64,000 nucleotides of DNA from Ehrlichia canis str. Jake (GCF_000012565.1 NC_007354.1:620001-684000), one strand, 5' to 3'; shown: positions 29,672 to 40,167, counted from the stretch's first letter. Numbers and translations are program-made. Notes: generated by a model from the sequence alone, not told the origin.

Positions 29672-30751
29672 CTAAATATGTAAATTTTTTAACTTATTAG
29701 CTTCATCTTCAGCTATTAATGCATCTATGAACTCATCTAAATTTCCTTCTTTCATAATATCCTCTAATCTGTATAATGTAAGATTTATTCTATGATCTGT
29801 AATTCTAGATTGAGGGAAGTTATAAGTTCTTATACGTTCAGAACGATCTCCTGACCCTATCTGACTTTTTCTCATTTGTGAGATTTCTGAGTCTCTCTTT
29901 TGCTTTTCAAGATTATATAACCTTGCTCTTAATACCTTAAGAGCTTTGTTTTTATTTTTGTGTTGTGATTTTTCATCTTGTTGTATAACAACAATTCCAC
30001 TTGGTATATGCGTAATACGTACAGCACTATCAGTTGTATTTACAGATTGTCCACCTGGGCCACTTGATCTATACACATCTATTCTTAAATCTTTTTCATC
30101 TATTTTTAAATCTACTTCTTCAATTTCTGGTAAAACTGCTACTGTAGCAGCTGAAGTGTGAAGCCTTCCAGATGCTTCAGTTTCTGGTACTCTTTGTACT
30201 CTATGTACACCAGATTCAAATTTCAATCTTGCAAATACATTTGACCCACTTATACATAATGAAACTTCCTTATGTCCACCTATACCAGTTGAGGATGAAT
30301 TGATCTGTTCAAATTTCCAATTTTTTTGTTCAGCATATTTTGTATACATCCTATATAAATCAGTAACAAATAATGCAGCTTCTTCTCCTCCTGTACCTGC
30401 TCTAATTTCCAAAATAGCATTACGAGCATCGTCTCTATCTTTTGGAATAAGAGATAACTTCAATTTATTCTTAATTTTAGGCAACTGCTTTTGCCTTTCA
30501 TAGAATTCTTCCTTAGCTAAACTTTTTAATTCGTGGTCAGTTTCTGGATTATTAATTAATTCTTCTAAATCTGCAATATCTTTTTGTAGACTATTATACT
30601 GATCTATTACTGATATTACAGGCAATAGCTCTGAATATTCTTTTGAAGCTGCAACAAAAGAATCCACACTTAATTGACTTGGGTCTTCTAATATACTTTT
30701 CAACTTACAGAATTTTTGATATAACTCCTCTAAATTACTATCAAAGCTCAT
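29672..30751 (-). CDS. prfA: Peptide chain release factor 1
   Basis: Recognises UAA/UAG and triggers peptidyl-tRNA hydrolysis on the ribosome. It has 359 residues, the usual RF1 length. The codon-recognition tripeptide P-x-T appears as PET in [14 protein letters not shown], as in many RF1 proteins. The catalytic GGQ is at 233-235 ([12 protein letters not shown]). The N-terminal helical domain precedes the [12 protein letters not shown] block. A partial copy of its 3' half lies inverted at 28505-29039. A duplicated Asn-Lys after QHK is absent from the copy. It is divergent from engB with a 167-bp gap. Confidence 0.95.
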   Translation of the reverse strand: MSFDSNLEELYQKFCKLKSILEDPSQLSVDSFVAASKEYSELLPVISVIDQYNSLQKDIADLEELINNPETDHELKSLAKEEFYERQKQLPKIKNKLKLSLIPKDRDDARNAILEIRAGTGGEEAALFVTDLYRMYTKYAEQKNWKFEQINSSSTGIGGHKEVSLCISGSNVFARLKFESGVHRVQRVPETEASGRLHTSAATVAVLPEIEEVDLKIDEKDLRIDVYRSSGPGGQSVNTTDSAVRITHIPSGIVVIQQDEKSQHKNKNKALKVLRARLYNLEKQKRDSEISQMRKSQIGSGDRSERIRTYNFPQSRITDHRINLTLYRLEDIMKEGNLDEFIDALIAEDEANKLKNLHI

Positions 30752-30918
30752 AGCTTTGTTACCACTTAATATTAATAATATTTCAACTGCTACTATTGTT
30801 TTATAATACCATTTGTAACATTAGTTGTAAAATTTTTTTCTTTAAATTTTTATATGTGATAGTATTTAACAATACTTTATATAATTTAACATTTTTTATA
30901 ATTAATTACTTAAAACTG

Positions 30919-31521
30919 ATGAAGTTAAAAGCCATAATGTCAAAATGTGAATTTATTATAGGTGCAACTCATGTGAAATCATTTCCTAATTTTTCTATAC
31001 CAGAAATCGCAATTGCTGGTAGATCAAATGTAGGAAAGTCTAGCTTAATCAATGCAATTACGAATAATAAAAAAAATGCCAAGACATCTTCTAGACCAGG
31101 GTGTACAAAACAAATAAATTTCTACTTAATTAACAAAAGTTTTATGGTATTAGTTGATCTACCAGGTTATGGATATTCCAAAGCAACTAGAGCTACTATT
31201 AATAACTATCTTTTCCTTATGGAATACTATTTATTAAATAGTAAAAATTTGTTAAAAGTTATATTACTTATAGATGTTAAAGTTGGATTTAAAGAAATAG
31301 ATTTAGATTTTATCAATTGGCTTGAATTGAATCATATATATTATCAATTAGTATTAACAAAAATTGATAGAGTAAGTAAAGAAATTCTTGATGTTAACAT
31401 AAATTACATTAAAAATCTTAATCTGGGTTTTGTTATATATCCAGTTATCAGTGCTAGCAGCAAATATAAACAGGGAATAGGGGAGTTAATTTATGAAATT
31501 GCACAATGTATTAAAAAATAA
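30919..31521 (+). CDS. engB: Ribosome-biogenesis GTPase EngB (YsxC/YihA)
   Basis: GTPase needed for assembly of the large ribosomal subunit. Motifs: G1 GRSNVGKSS, G2 region RPGCTKQINFYLI, G3 DLPGYGYSKA, G4 TKIDRV, G5 SASSKYKQG. The frame is open from 30796, but the extra N-terminal residues are hydrophobic and untypical. ATG 30919 places G1 at the usual distance (about 28 residues before EIAIAGRS) and gives 200 residues; ATG 30937 is an alternative. Its 3' end overlaps argB by 29 bp, implying coupled translation. Confidence 0.9.
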   Translation: MKLKAIMSKCEFIIGATHVKSFPNFSIPEIAIAGRSNVGKSSLINAITNNKKNAKTSSRPGCTKQINFYLINKSFMVLVDLPGYGYSKATRATINNYLFLMEYYLLNSKNLLKVILLIDVKVGFKEIDLDFINWLELNHIYYQLVLTKIDRVSKEILDVNINYIKNLNLGFVIYPVISASSKYKQGIGELIYEIAQCIKK

Positions 31522-32464
31522 TAATAATAATAAGGAAGATGTTGGACCAAGCATTGAGCAATTTGGAGGAAATGCTGAATGGTTTAATACAACAAAAGTT
31601 TTATCAGAATGTTTACCTTATATACAACAATTTTCTGGTGAAACATTTGTAATTAAGTATGGCGGTGCTGCTATGACAGATAGAAAATTAGCAGAAAGTT
31701 TTGCTCATGATATTGTTTTGCTAAAACAACTTGGAATTAATCCAATAGTAGTACATGGAGGGGGAAACAAGATAAATAGTTTTTTAGAAAAGATTAATAA
31801 AAAAAGTACATTCATTAATGGTCTAAGAGTAACTGATGCTGAAACTTTAGAAGTTGTAGAAATGGTACTATGTGGGTTGGTAAATAAGGATATTACACAA
31901 CTTATCAATAAAGCTGGTGGTAATGCTATTGGATTATGTGGTAAAGATGCTAACTTGATAGAGGCAAAAAAAGTTTGCTATACCTATAAAGAGAATCAAT
32001 CAAATAATGTAGAAAAAATACTAGATATGGGATTTGTTGGAGAGCCTCATGAAGTTAACACAGATTTATTATTTTTTATTGAGGAATCTGATTTCATTCC
32101 AGTAATAGCACCTGTATGTAGTGGTGAGAATAATATTACATATAATGTTAATGCCGATTTAGTTGCTGGTGCCCTTGCAAATGCTCTTGCAGCAGCTAAA
32201 TTAATTATTTTAACAAATGTTTCTGGAGTAACTGATGCTAACGGTAATTTATTATCCGAAATATCAGTAAGTGATGCAGAAAATCTAATTGAACAAGGTG
32301 TTGCAAATTCAGGTATGATTCCAAAACTACAAACTTGTATTAAGGTAGTAAAAGAAGGTTATGGATCTGCACATATCATAGATGGTAGAATACCACATGT
32401 ATTATTGTTAGAATTATTTACTGTACATGGAACTGGCACTATGGTGTTAGGTAATGATATATAA
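31493..32464 (+). CDS. argB: Acetylglutamate kinase
   Basis: Phosphorylates N-acetylglutamate in arginine biosynthesis. It has 323 residues. Family motifs: VIKYGGAAM for phosphate binding, NPIVVHGGG, RVTDAETLEVVEMVL, YNVNADLVAGALANAL and the C-terminal IIDGRIPHVLLLELFT. The N-terminus reads MKLHNVLK and then five Asn, encoded by an (AAT)n microsatellite (31518-31533), before the conserved domain. The length of this stretch may vary between strains. The gene overlaps the end of engB by 29 bp. Arginine synthesis genes are retained in Ehrlichia but not in many Rickettsiales relatives. Confidence 0.94.
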   Translation: MKLHNVLKNNNNNKEDVGPSIEQFGGNAEWFNTTKVLSECLPYIQQFSGETFVIKYGGAAMTDRKLAESFAHDIVLLKQLGINPIVVHGGGNKINSFLEKINKKSTFINGLRVTDAETLEVVEMVLCGLVNKDITQLINKAGGNAIGLCGKDANLIEAKKVCYTYKENQSNNVEKILDMGFVGEPHEVNTDLLFFIEESDFIPVIAPVCSGENNITYNVNADLVAGALANALAAAKLIILTNVSGVTDANGNLLSEISVSDAENLIEQGVANSGMIPKLQTCIKVVKEGYGSAHIIDGRIPHVLLLELFTVHGTGTMVLGNDI

Positions 32465-32755
32465 AATTTAATAGATTTATCTAAATTTTTACTTTACATG
32501 AAATAATATTTTGAAATATCATTAAATTTGAATGCACACATGTACTTTGTCAACCATTTACATTAGTATGTTATTTTAAGGTTATTAATATCATCTTAGA
32601 GTAATTTTGTGTTTGTCAAATAATCTATTTAGGTAAATATGTTCTTCTTAGTATTTAATACTTAATCTTATATATATTTTTTTTTATTGAATTCTTGATT
32701 ATTTTAATAGTAGATGCTAACTTAAAAAAATGTTTTGTTTTTTTAAGGTAAGTCG

Positions 32756-33904
32756 GTGTGTAATAAAATATTATATATGTCTGCTATAAGTTGCTTTGCT
32801 TTACTAATGAATCAAGCTATGGCAGATAATTTATCAGTAAATGGTAGCTTGAAATTACAATATGGTATCAATAGTAAGGATTTTTCAAGAATGTCAATTA
32901 GTGCAAATCCTAATTTAACATATTCATATGATATAAATGATTATGTGACTATTGGATCACATGTAAAATTAGGCACAAATCTTATAACTAATGGTGCAAA
33001 TGATGCTACTGGTAGTTTAAATAAAAATATATTGGACATAAATAGTAGTACTAGTAGTGCATATATTTTTTTAAAATCTCCTTATGGTGGAAACATCCAA
33101 ATTGGATTAACTGATCCTGTTGCCCAAAGCATGAAAACTTCATCTATAGGTAGTAATGGTAATTTCTCACAATATATCAGCTTAAAGAATGATAGTAGAT
33201 TTCCATATGGATATAATCTAGATGATACAATTTTAGTTGAGCCAAGTATTTATAGTGCTTATTATGGATTCTCTGTTCCAGTTATAAGTTATTATTCTCC
33301 AAAAATCAAGGGATTAGAAATTGGTTGTAGCTATATTTTTAAAGATAAAAACGGTGATGTTGGTTACAGAAATATTTTTGATATAGGTGTTAAGTATGAA
33401 AATAATTTGTTTTCTGATATTAATTATTCAATATCAGGAACAATTGAACACGCAGTAAAAGCACTCTCTTCAGATAATGTAAAATTTAATGATCTATTAG
33501 CTTACAGTACTGGTATTTCAGTAAAGTATAAAAATTTCACGTTTGCAGGCTCATACGGAAATTTAGGTAAATCTGGAAAAGAAGAAATTACTATTTCAAA
33601 TACAAGTGGTAGCAATGACACTAAAAAGTTTAAAGTAATCAGTAGTCACTTTTATGATTTAGGTATAAAATTTGAGACTAACATATTTAACGTAAGTGCA
33701 AATTACTTTTATAGTAGTAAAAAGAACAGTATAGATAATAAAGAAGATAATCATTCACTTTCAGTATATACATTAGGATTAGAAAAAGTCTTAGATGATA
33801 AATTATCTTTTTATGCTGATATTATTTATTTTACTGTTGATAGACCAACACTTAGCAATAACTCAGGATATCTAACTTTAATAGGAGCAAAATTGAGTTT
33901 TTAA
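32756..33904 (+). CDS. Putative outer-membrane porin
   Basis: A 382-residue protein starting at GTG 32756, with AAGGTAAG upstream as a likely ribosome site. An N-terminal signal peptide is visible: Lys near position 4, hydrophobic AISCFALLMNQ, then a signal-peptidase-like AMA-D site at about 22-24. The mature part begins LSVNGSLKLQYG and consists of alternating amphipathic strands, ending in LTLIGAKLSF with a terminal Phe, the C-terminal pattern recognised by BAM. This is typical of Gram-negative porin family proteins. It is not the P28/OMP-1 family by motif. Specificity is unknown. A strong hairpin follows the stop. Confidence 0.85.
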   Translation: MCNKILYMSAISCFALLMNQAMADNLSVNGSLKLQYGINSKDFSRMSISANPNLTYSYDINDYVTIGSHVKLGTNLITNGANDATGSLNKNILDINSSTSSAYIFLKSPYGGNIQIGLTDPVAQSMKTSSIGSNGNFSQYISLKNDSRFPYGYNLDDTILVEPSIYSAYYGFSVPVISYYSPKIKGLEIGCSYIFKDKNGDVGYRNIFDIGVKYENNLFSDINYSISGTIEHAVKALSSDNVKFNDLLAYSTGISVKYKNFTFAGSYGNLGKSGKEEITISNTSGSNDTKKFKVISSHFYDLGIKFETNIFNVSANYFYSSKKNSIDNKEDNHSLSVYTLGLEKVLDDKLSFYADIIYFTVDRPTLSNNSGYLTLIGAKLSF

Positions 33905-33925
33905 ATAATAAATTTAATGTTAATA

Positions 33926-33952
33926 TAGTGAGGCCTTTTTATGGCTTCACTA
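33926..33952 (+). terminator. Hairpin after the porin gene
   Basis: Inverted repeat TAGTGAGGCC-TTTTTAT-GGCTTCACTA: ten pairs including one G-U, loop UUUUUAU, 22 bp after the stop codon. No U-run follows on the plus strand, so it may terminate weakly or protect the mRNA end. Confidence 0.6.
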
Positions 33953-34125
33953 AATAACTGATATGACTAATTTTCTAATAAAATTTTGACAATAAATTAA
34001 CAATATGATAGTTAATTTGCGGTACTTTAAGTTAATGCTTACAGATATAAATTGAAGTATTATCAATTTTTTTAATGCATTTTCTTAAATTAATTAGTGT
34101 TATATTTATGTGTTGAAATTTTGAT

Positions 34126-34974
34126 ATGGAAGAAAAGCAAAAAAGAGCAGTTAATTGGTTTACAACATTACAAAATCAGCTTCTCTCCAAATTTATATCA
34201 ATAGAAAAAGAATTCTCTTCTTTCTCTCCGCAAGTAGATAATAAAAATTGGGAAAGGCCAGGTGGTGGAGGAGGGCATTCAATAATAATATATGGTAAGG
34301 TTTTTGAAAAAGCTGGAATAAACGTTTCAGAAGTATATGGAGATATTACAAAAACTCACGAATTATCTAATGTATTAAATAATTCTGAGATTTTCAATTC
34401 CTCTTCAGAAAAAAAATTTTGGGCAAGTGGAATTTCTGTTGTTGCACATATGTGTTCTCCTTTTGTACCTGCAATACATATGAATACAAGATTTATTTGC
34501 ATATCAGATAAAAGCTGGTTTGGTGGTGGGGTAGATTTAACTCCTACATATAAAAATACACAAGATCAAGAACTTTTCCATGATAGTTTACGTAAAATTT
34601 GTGATCAACATAACAAAGAGTATTATAGTAAATTTAAACAACAATGTGATGAGTACTTTTTTTTACATCATAGACAAGAGCCACGTGGTATAGGTGGAAT
34701 ATTTTATGACAATATAAATTCAGGAAACTGGGAAGATGACTTTCAATATACTCAAGCAGTAGGTAAATTTTTATTGGATATATACCCAATTATTATAAGA
34801 AGAAATTTGAATAAGAAGTGGACTGTAGAAGAACGTGAATATCAATTAATTAAACGTGGAAGATATGTAGAATTTAATTTAATTTATGACAGAGGTACTA
34901 AATTTGGTTTATTAACAAACGGAAATCCTGATGCAATAATGATGTCTATGCCTCCTGTAGTGAAATGGAAGTGA
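34126..34974 (+). CDS. hemF: Oxygen-dependent coproporphyrinogen III oxidase
   Basis: Decarboxylates coproporphyrinogen III to protoporphyrinogen IX using O2 in heme synthesis. It has 282 residues. Signature segments: GGGGHSIIIYG, HMNTRFICI, WFGGGVDLTPTY, HRQEPRGIGGIFYD and FNLIYDRGTKFGLLTNGNPD near the C-terminus. All are in place, and the length fits the family. It stands alone with long gaps on both sides. Confidence 0.95.
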   Translation: MEEKQKRAVNWFTTLQNQLLSKFISIEKEFSSFSPQVDNKNWERPGGGGGHSIIIYGKVFEKAGINVSEVYGDITKTHELSNVLNNSEIFNSSSEKKFWASGISVVAHMCSPFVPAIHMNTRFICISDKSWFGGGVDLTPTYKNTQDQELFHDSLRKICDQHNKEYYSKFKQQCDEYFFLHHRQEPRGIGGIFYDNINSGNWEDDFQYTQAVGKFLLDIYPIIIRRNLNKKWTVEEREYQLIKRGRYVEFNLIYDRGTKFGLLTNGNPDAIMMSMPPVVKWK

Positions 34975-35677
34975 CTTATATATGTGCTAACATATTCTTA
35001 TAACTTATTTCTTTTTTAGTATCTTTATTTAACATATCCAAATCCATCCTTTTTATTATTTTAATAAGATATAAATAACTTCAACCTTTTATCAACTCTA
35101 CAATGTGTGGAAATATTAAGTTATAAATTACTATTATATACAAAATTTAAAATGATACTGTTTATTACGTAGTATTAACAAACTTATTGACAATATTGTT
35201 TTACAATCATTTGCTAGAAAAACATGATTCAAGAATTTCTCAGATGATGATTTTAAATGAAATCTGCAATTCCTTTAAACCAAGCAATTATCTTAAGACC
35301 AATTAGAATGAACATATAATACATCATTTATTTGTTAAACGAATAGTATAAAGCTTGTGCACGTTTCAGCTTTTTCAATAGAGTTTAGTATTCCAGATTT
35401 TTATATTAACAAAGGAAAGGAAATTTATAAATTTAACAAATAATTCTGTAAACTTATCTATTATATTTCTAAAACATTCCTACTGAAATTTTATCAATTG
35501 ATATAAAATTATACCACATTTATAGAATAAGATTGCTCTAATATACAATAGAATATTTTAATGATGTATATTATGACGCTTTATAACTTCATTAATTGAA
35601 TCAACTAATTTTTATAATATGATTAAGTTTTATAAAAATGAGCTGTTTTCATAATTCCATATACTTCATATTTTCTA
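34975..35677. other. AT-rich gap between hemF and rmuC
   Basis: About 700 bp between the convergent hemF and rmuC genes. No intact frame or RNA gene. Some minus-strand stretches (35210-35330) look like degraded coding sequence but match nothing I recognise. Confidence 0.4.
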
Positions 35678-36991
35678 TCAATTATCAAAATTCTCCAGTA
35701 TTTTCTTTGAGGTTTTAACACCTAAATGCTTTAAATTTTCAGTACGTGATAAAATGTTGCCATTTCCTTCTGACAATTTCTTCATTGCATCACTATAAAC
35801 ACCATTTAAAATATTTATTTGTTTGCCAAGCTTTTGCATATCCGATACAAATCCTACTATTTTATCATACAATGCTCCACCTTGACGTGCTATTTCCATA
35901 GTGTTGCGGTTCTGACGCTCTAATCTCCAAACAGATTCAATAGTTCTTAAAGTAGCAAACAATGTTGATGGACAGACTATTACTATTTTCTTGTTCCATG
36001 CATAATCATGCAACATTACATCTTCTTGCATTGCAAGAGAATATGCGCCTTCTATAGGAATGAACATCAATACAAAATCTGGCGTCTTTAATTTCTCTAT
36101 ATTTTGATATTTTTTATTTGACAATACATTAACATGTAATCTTACAGATGTAATAAACTGTTTTAGTAAAACATCTTTTGATTCTTCTGATTTTGTTGAA
36201 AAATATTTTTCATAATGAGTCAAAGATACTTTTGAATCAATAATTAAATGCTTATTTTCTGGTAAATTAACAATGGCATCAGGTTGTTGTTTATTACCTT
36301 CACTGTTTTGTAAATCCATACCTGTACCATGTAAAATATAATCCTGGTTTTTTCTTAAACCAGAACTTTCTAATATCTTCTCTAAAATCATTTCTCCCCA
36401 ATTTCCTTGAACTTTAACATTTCCTTTTAAAACGTTAGCTAAATTCTCAGCTTGTAAAGTAATTTTCTCATTTGCAAGTACAATCCTTTGAATTTCTTGC
36501 TTTAGTAAAAATTGTTCTTTATTATGTACATCAAATGAATCATCTACTTTCTTTTTAAATAAGTTAATATGTTCTTGTAATGGATTTAATATTTTACTTA
36601 AACTTTCTTGAGATATCTTATTGAATTTATCTGTTTTTTCATCAAAAATACGATTTGCTAGATTTTCAAAATGTGACTTGTACTTTTCATCAATTGAAGC
36701 AAATTCATTTTTATATAAATCAATGTTATATTTTAAAGTCTTTTTTTCAAATTCTAACTCTGTAATCTTACTTTGCATATTCTGTAATTCAATGGAAAAT
36801 TGATTATTTTTACTTTTTAAATCACCATTTTCAAGTTCTAACCTTTGAATTTTTCTTTCTAAATCATCTTTAATCATACAAAGAATTCTATGATCAAATT
36901 TTGATATTCTACTTTTTAATGCAATAAAATAACTAACTAATATTAGTAGTAAACCTTCTAAAATACATATAGTAGTTATTGTCATATTCAT
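35678..36991 (-). CDS. rmuC: DNA recombination protein RmuC
   Basis: RmuC-family protein of 437 residues, linked genetically to limiting inversions at short repeats in E. coli. Residues about 5-24 form a membrane anchor (ICILEGLLLILVSYFIAL), followed by a long coiled coil to about 150. The conserved RmuC domain follows, with GNWGEMILEKILESSGL, PDAIVNLPENKHLIIDSKVS and VIVCPSTLFATLRTIESVWR. The nuclease-like fold is inferred from the family. It is of interest here because the window contains several local inversions with duplication. Confidence 0.9.
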   Translation of the reverse strand: MNMTITTICILEGLLLILVSYFIALKSRISKFDHRILCMIKDDLERKIQRLELENGDLKSKNNQFSIELQNMQSKITELEFEKKTLKYNIDLYKNEFASIDEKYKSHFENLANRIFDEKTDKFNKISQESLSKILNPLQEHINLFKKKVDDSFDVHNKEQFLLKQEIQRIVLANEKITLQAENLANVLKGNVKVQGNWGEMILEKILESSGLRKNQDYILHGTGMDLQNSEGNKQQPDAIVNLPENKHLIIDSKVSLTHYEKYFSTKSEESKDVLLKQFITSVRLHVNVLSNKKYQNIEKLKTPDFVLMFIPIEGAYSLAMQEDVMLHDYAWNKKIVIVCPSTLFATLRTIESVWRLERQNRNTMEIARQGGALYDKIVGFVSDMQKLGKQINILNGVYSDAMKKLSEGNGNILSRTENLKHLGVKTSKKILENFDN

Positions 36992-37838
36992 TTAGTTTTT
37001 TTGTATCGTATGCATATCCAAATAGTTATATATCTATATTAAATAATAACAAAGTAAAAGCTAACTAAGTAATATAATATTTCTTTATAAAAACTATTGA
37101 AATGAAATCTACATAAATTTACTAATATTGCATTGATAGAAGTAATTCTAAAAATTTCTGATTATTTGAACATAATATCAGAAAATTATATCAAAACTAT
37201 TCATCAATATTTTTATCGTTTAGAGTATACTACATCTAATTTTTATTACTTTAATTATTGGAAGAATTTATATTGTTGATTGAAGAAGAAAATCCATTTT
37301 TGATTTAGCTTAGATAGAAATTATTTTTTGGGCTAATGTATAAAGACTAAATATTATTACTAATTTTATTACATTAAAAAATGAGATTCTTATGGATGTA
37401 ATTTATCTAGTATTTTCCATAATATATATTATGTAATTATATTATTTTAAGAATTGAAGTTGTGTTTTTCAAACAGAATAAAACCTAAATTGTGGACTAG
37501 AAGTTGTTTATGAGATAAAACAGAAGATAATATATTTTGTATAATTAGAAATACATTATAAACTATATTTAAATTTAGAGTTATTTATTACTATTTAATT
37601 ACTCAGATCTCTTTAAAAATAGTAGATCAATAAATTCAAAATAGACTAAAAATCAACTTTTATTATATAAATATCTTTTAATAGTTATTCTATTGCTCTA
37701 CACTACTCTGTAATTTTCTAGCAAATGATAAAATTTAACATATATAAGACTTTTATTCATATATAGAACAAATGGGTGATACTGTAAAATCATGGAGAAA
37801 TGCAAAGTGCATATAACACATACAAAGACAAAAATTTA
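36992..37838. other. AT-rich gap between rmuC and the VirB8-like gene
   Basis: About 850 bp, no gene recognised on either strand, no tRNA. Presumably rmuC promoter sequence plus decayed DNA. Confidence 0.4.
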
Positions 37839-38522
37839 TTAATCAAGTTTCTTATAATCATATACAACAAATTCTAATGGCATAATGCCTGATATAGCCA
37901 TCTTAATGCTAGATAAAGAAAAAGTAACCAACACTTTATGAGACTTAACATGTGATGCTATACCGTTGTTAGAAACTCGTGTTTGAAATGTAACAATAGC
38001 ACTATTCAAAGAAGTAAAATCTTTTGATAAAAGCTTAACATTATTAATTGTCGCTTCGATGGACATAGTTTTATATTTTGCATCAGTATAATGGTTAGAA
38101 TCTACCATCTCTTTAAATGCTAAGTATATTTTCCTTGAAGAGTTATTCTTTACAAAATTAAATTGTACATCTAAATCTTTATGTAAATATGATTCATATC
38201 TTTTTACATATTGTGCAACAAGATATTGTGACAATAAAGTTTCTTCACTGTCCTCATTATTAGTACTCAATTTCTTTATTACAGAAAACTCATCAGTGTA
38301 ACGTTCTGTATATTTAACAAAAGAAAAATCTGTTTTTAATGGAAAATATGCAAATATATCAAGTATCAATATTAATAACATAGAAGATAAAAAAAGTGAT
38401 ATTACAAGCAACCAAGCTCTTTCAGTAACACATAATAAATAACGATTACAATACCAATCGAAAGCATCCTTAAAATACTTACTACTTCCAATATATCTAT
38501 TATTATTTTGAATATGATCCAT
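37839..38522 (-). CDS. VirB8-like type IV secretion protein
   Basis: A 227-residue protein with cytoplasmic N-terminus, one membrane span (LLVISLFLSSMLLILILDIF, about 39-58) and a periplasmic VirB8/NTF2-like domain. Features matching VirB8: a W..RYL....ER segment before the span, a PLK motif after it, a YLVAQYVKRYESY block (compare the usual YV..RE.Y) and a C-terminal VVYDYKKLD strand. It stands alone, without other virB genes near. Ehrlichia and Anaplasma carry more than one VirB8 in their dispersed T4SS loci, so this is probably one of those. It would act in the inner-membrane core complex. Confidence 0.75.
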   Translation of the reverse strand: MDHIQNNNRYIGSSKYFKDAFDWYCNRYLLCVTERAWLLVISLFLSSMLLILILDIFAYFPLKTDFSFVKYTERYTDEFSVIKKLSTNNEDSEETLLSQYLVAQYVKRYESYLHKDLDVQFNFVKNNSSRKIYLAFKEMVDSNHYTDAKYKTMSIEATINNVKLLSKDFTSLNSAIVTFQTRVSNNGIASHVKSHKVLVTFSLSSIKMAISGIMPLEFVVYDYKKLD

Positions 38523-38739
38523 AAAATTCTACATAAACATTAATATAAAAGTATAAGTAACATTACTTTAGAAGTTAGTTATACTATTTAATTTGTATAA
38601 TTACCATAAAAAAACCTTTTTAAGGTCTACAAGAGTAACAACATACAGTTAAAATACATATAATGTTTTGTACAAATCCATAAATATAGATTTTTTTTAA
38701 TACTTAAATCTTATTTAGTGTAGTTTTTCTCAGCAATAT

Positions 38740-40020
38740 ATGATAAACAGAAATTTATTAAATATTACATGCAATTTTGTATTACTTATGATTCATAAAT
38801 TCAGTTTAAAAATTTTTATTCCCATAATTCTTGCTATAATTTCATACTATGTAAATCAAAAATGGATCTTTGAATTTGCTAAAGCATTTGGAGATATTTT
38901 TATTAATTTACTAAAATTAATTAGCTTACCAGTAGTTTTTTTTTCAATTACATCAACAATCTCTGGATTAGCAAACTTAATCGAAATAAAAAATTTGATA
39001 AAAAAAACCATATTCTATACTATATCTACTACAATAGTTGCAGCAATTATAGCACTTACAATATATTTATTAATTGATCCATCAAAAAAAGCACTTGTAT
39101 TCAATATACTAAATACTAATGAACATATTAATACTCCAGATTATTTATCATATTTAATTTCAATATTACCTCACAATTTCATCAAAGTATTTTTAGATAA
39201 TAATGTAATAGGATGTGTTATACTTGCATTCCTAATAGGAGGATCTCTACTAGTATTACCTGATAAAAATAAACGTGAATTACTACATAAAATTCTTGAT
39301 GCTCTTTTCGATACATTTTTAGAAATAGCAAAACTTATACTAAAACTAATGCCTATAGCATTATGGTCATTTATTACTGTATTGTTATACAATACTAAAG
39401 AAGGATATAATTTATCAAGTATTTTAAAATATCTACTATGTATAATGGTAGCGAATTTTATACAGGCATTTGTAGTATTACCATTATTGTTAAAATTAAA
39501 AAAGATTTCTGTAATAAAAACATTTCGTGGTGCACTACCAGCATTAACTATAGCATTTTTCTCAAAATCTTCTACAGCAACATTACCAACTACTCTTCGC
39601 TGTGCACAAGACAATTTGAAGATTTCAAAAAAAATATCATCATTTATATTACCAGTTTGCACAACTATTAATATGAATGCATGTGCTGCATTTATATTAA
39701 TCACAGTATTTTTTGTATCAGAAATGAATGAATACACATTTTCCATTGGTGAAATGTTTTTATGGATATTTTTAGCAACAGGAGCTGCTATTGGCAATGC
39801 AGGAGTACCAATGGGATGTTATTTTATGGCTATGAGCTATCTTATATCAATGAAAGTACCTTTAAGTATTATGGGAATTATATTACCTATATATACGATA
39901 ATAGATATGTTTGAAACTGCAATAAATGTATGGTCAGATGTATGCATTGCACAAGTAATAAATAAAGAGTATAGTATTTTAACTCAAGAAAATAAAAAAA
40001 TTAGTCATAACACAAAGTAA
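38740..40020 (+). CDS. Dicarboxylate/amino-acid:cation symporter (DAACS family)
   Basis: A 426-residue integral membrane protein with about eight hydrophobic spans and two re-entrant hairpins, similar to GltP/GltPh carriers that import aspartate, glutamate or dicarboxylates. The serine-rich hairpin motif appears as KSSTATLPTT (about 276-285). The NMDGTA motif of tip 2 is changed to NMNACA (311-316), so the sodium-binding Asp is Asn. The GVPGG motif is GVPMG. Substrate cannot be predicted. The N-terminus may start at 38740 or at the ATG 16 codons later. Ehrlichia depends on host amino acids, so import fits its biology. Confidence 0.85.
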   Translation: MINRNLLNITCNFVLLMIHKFSLKIFIPIILAIISYYVNQKWIFEFAKAFGDIFINLLKLISLPVVFFSITSTISGLANLIEIKNLIKKTIFYTISTTIVAAIIALTIYLLIDPSKKALVFNILNTNEHINTPDYLSYLISILPHNFIKVFLDNNVIGCVILAFLIGGSLLVLPDKNKRELLHKILDALFDTFLEIAKLILKLMPIALWSFITVLLYNTKEGYNLSSILKYLLCIMVANFIQAFVVLPLLLKLKKISVIKTFRGALPALTIAFFSKSSTATLPTTLRCAQDNLKISKKISSFILPVCTTINMNACAAFILITVFFVSEMNEYTFSIGEMFLWIFLATGAAIGNAGVPMGCYFMAMSYLISMKVPLSIMGIILPIYTIIDMFETAINVWSDVCIAQVINKEYSILTQENKKISHNTK

Positions 40021-40167
40021 ATCTATGCCTAATTGACCGAATGTTCTAATGCATTACTAAACTAACAATTTTTGAGATAATTAACTATTTTAAGCTATTA
40101 TCACAACTTTGTTATTATTCAATATTAAAAGTTTTCAGATTCTACTTAATTGTATAACTCAATTTAA
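40021..40167. other. Spacer after symporter gene
   Basis: AT-rich spacer with no recognisable feature before the decayed fragment that follows. Confidence 0.3.

Noticed and set aside
39171-39797. 208-codon frame antisense to the symporter gene
   Set aside because: Lies fully inside a convincing membrane transporter on the other strand, and its residues look like a mirrored hydrophobic code without a family match.
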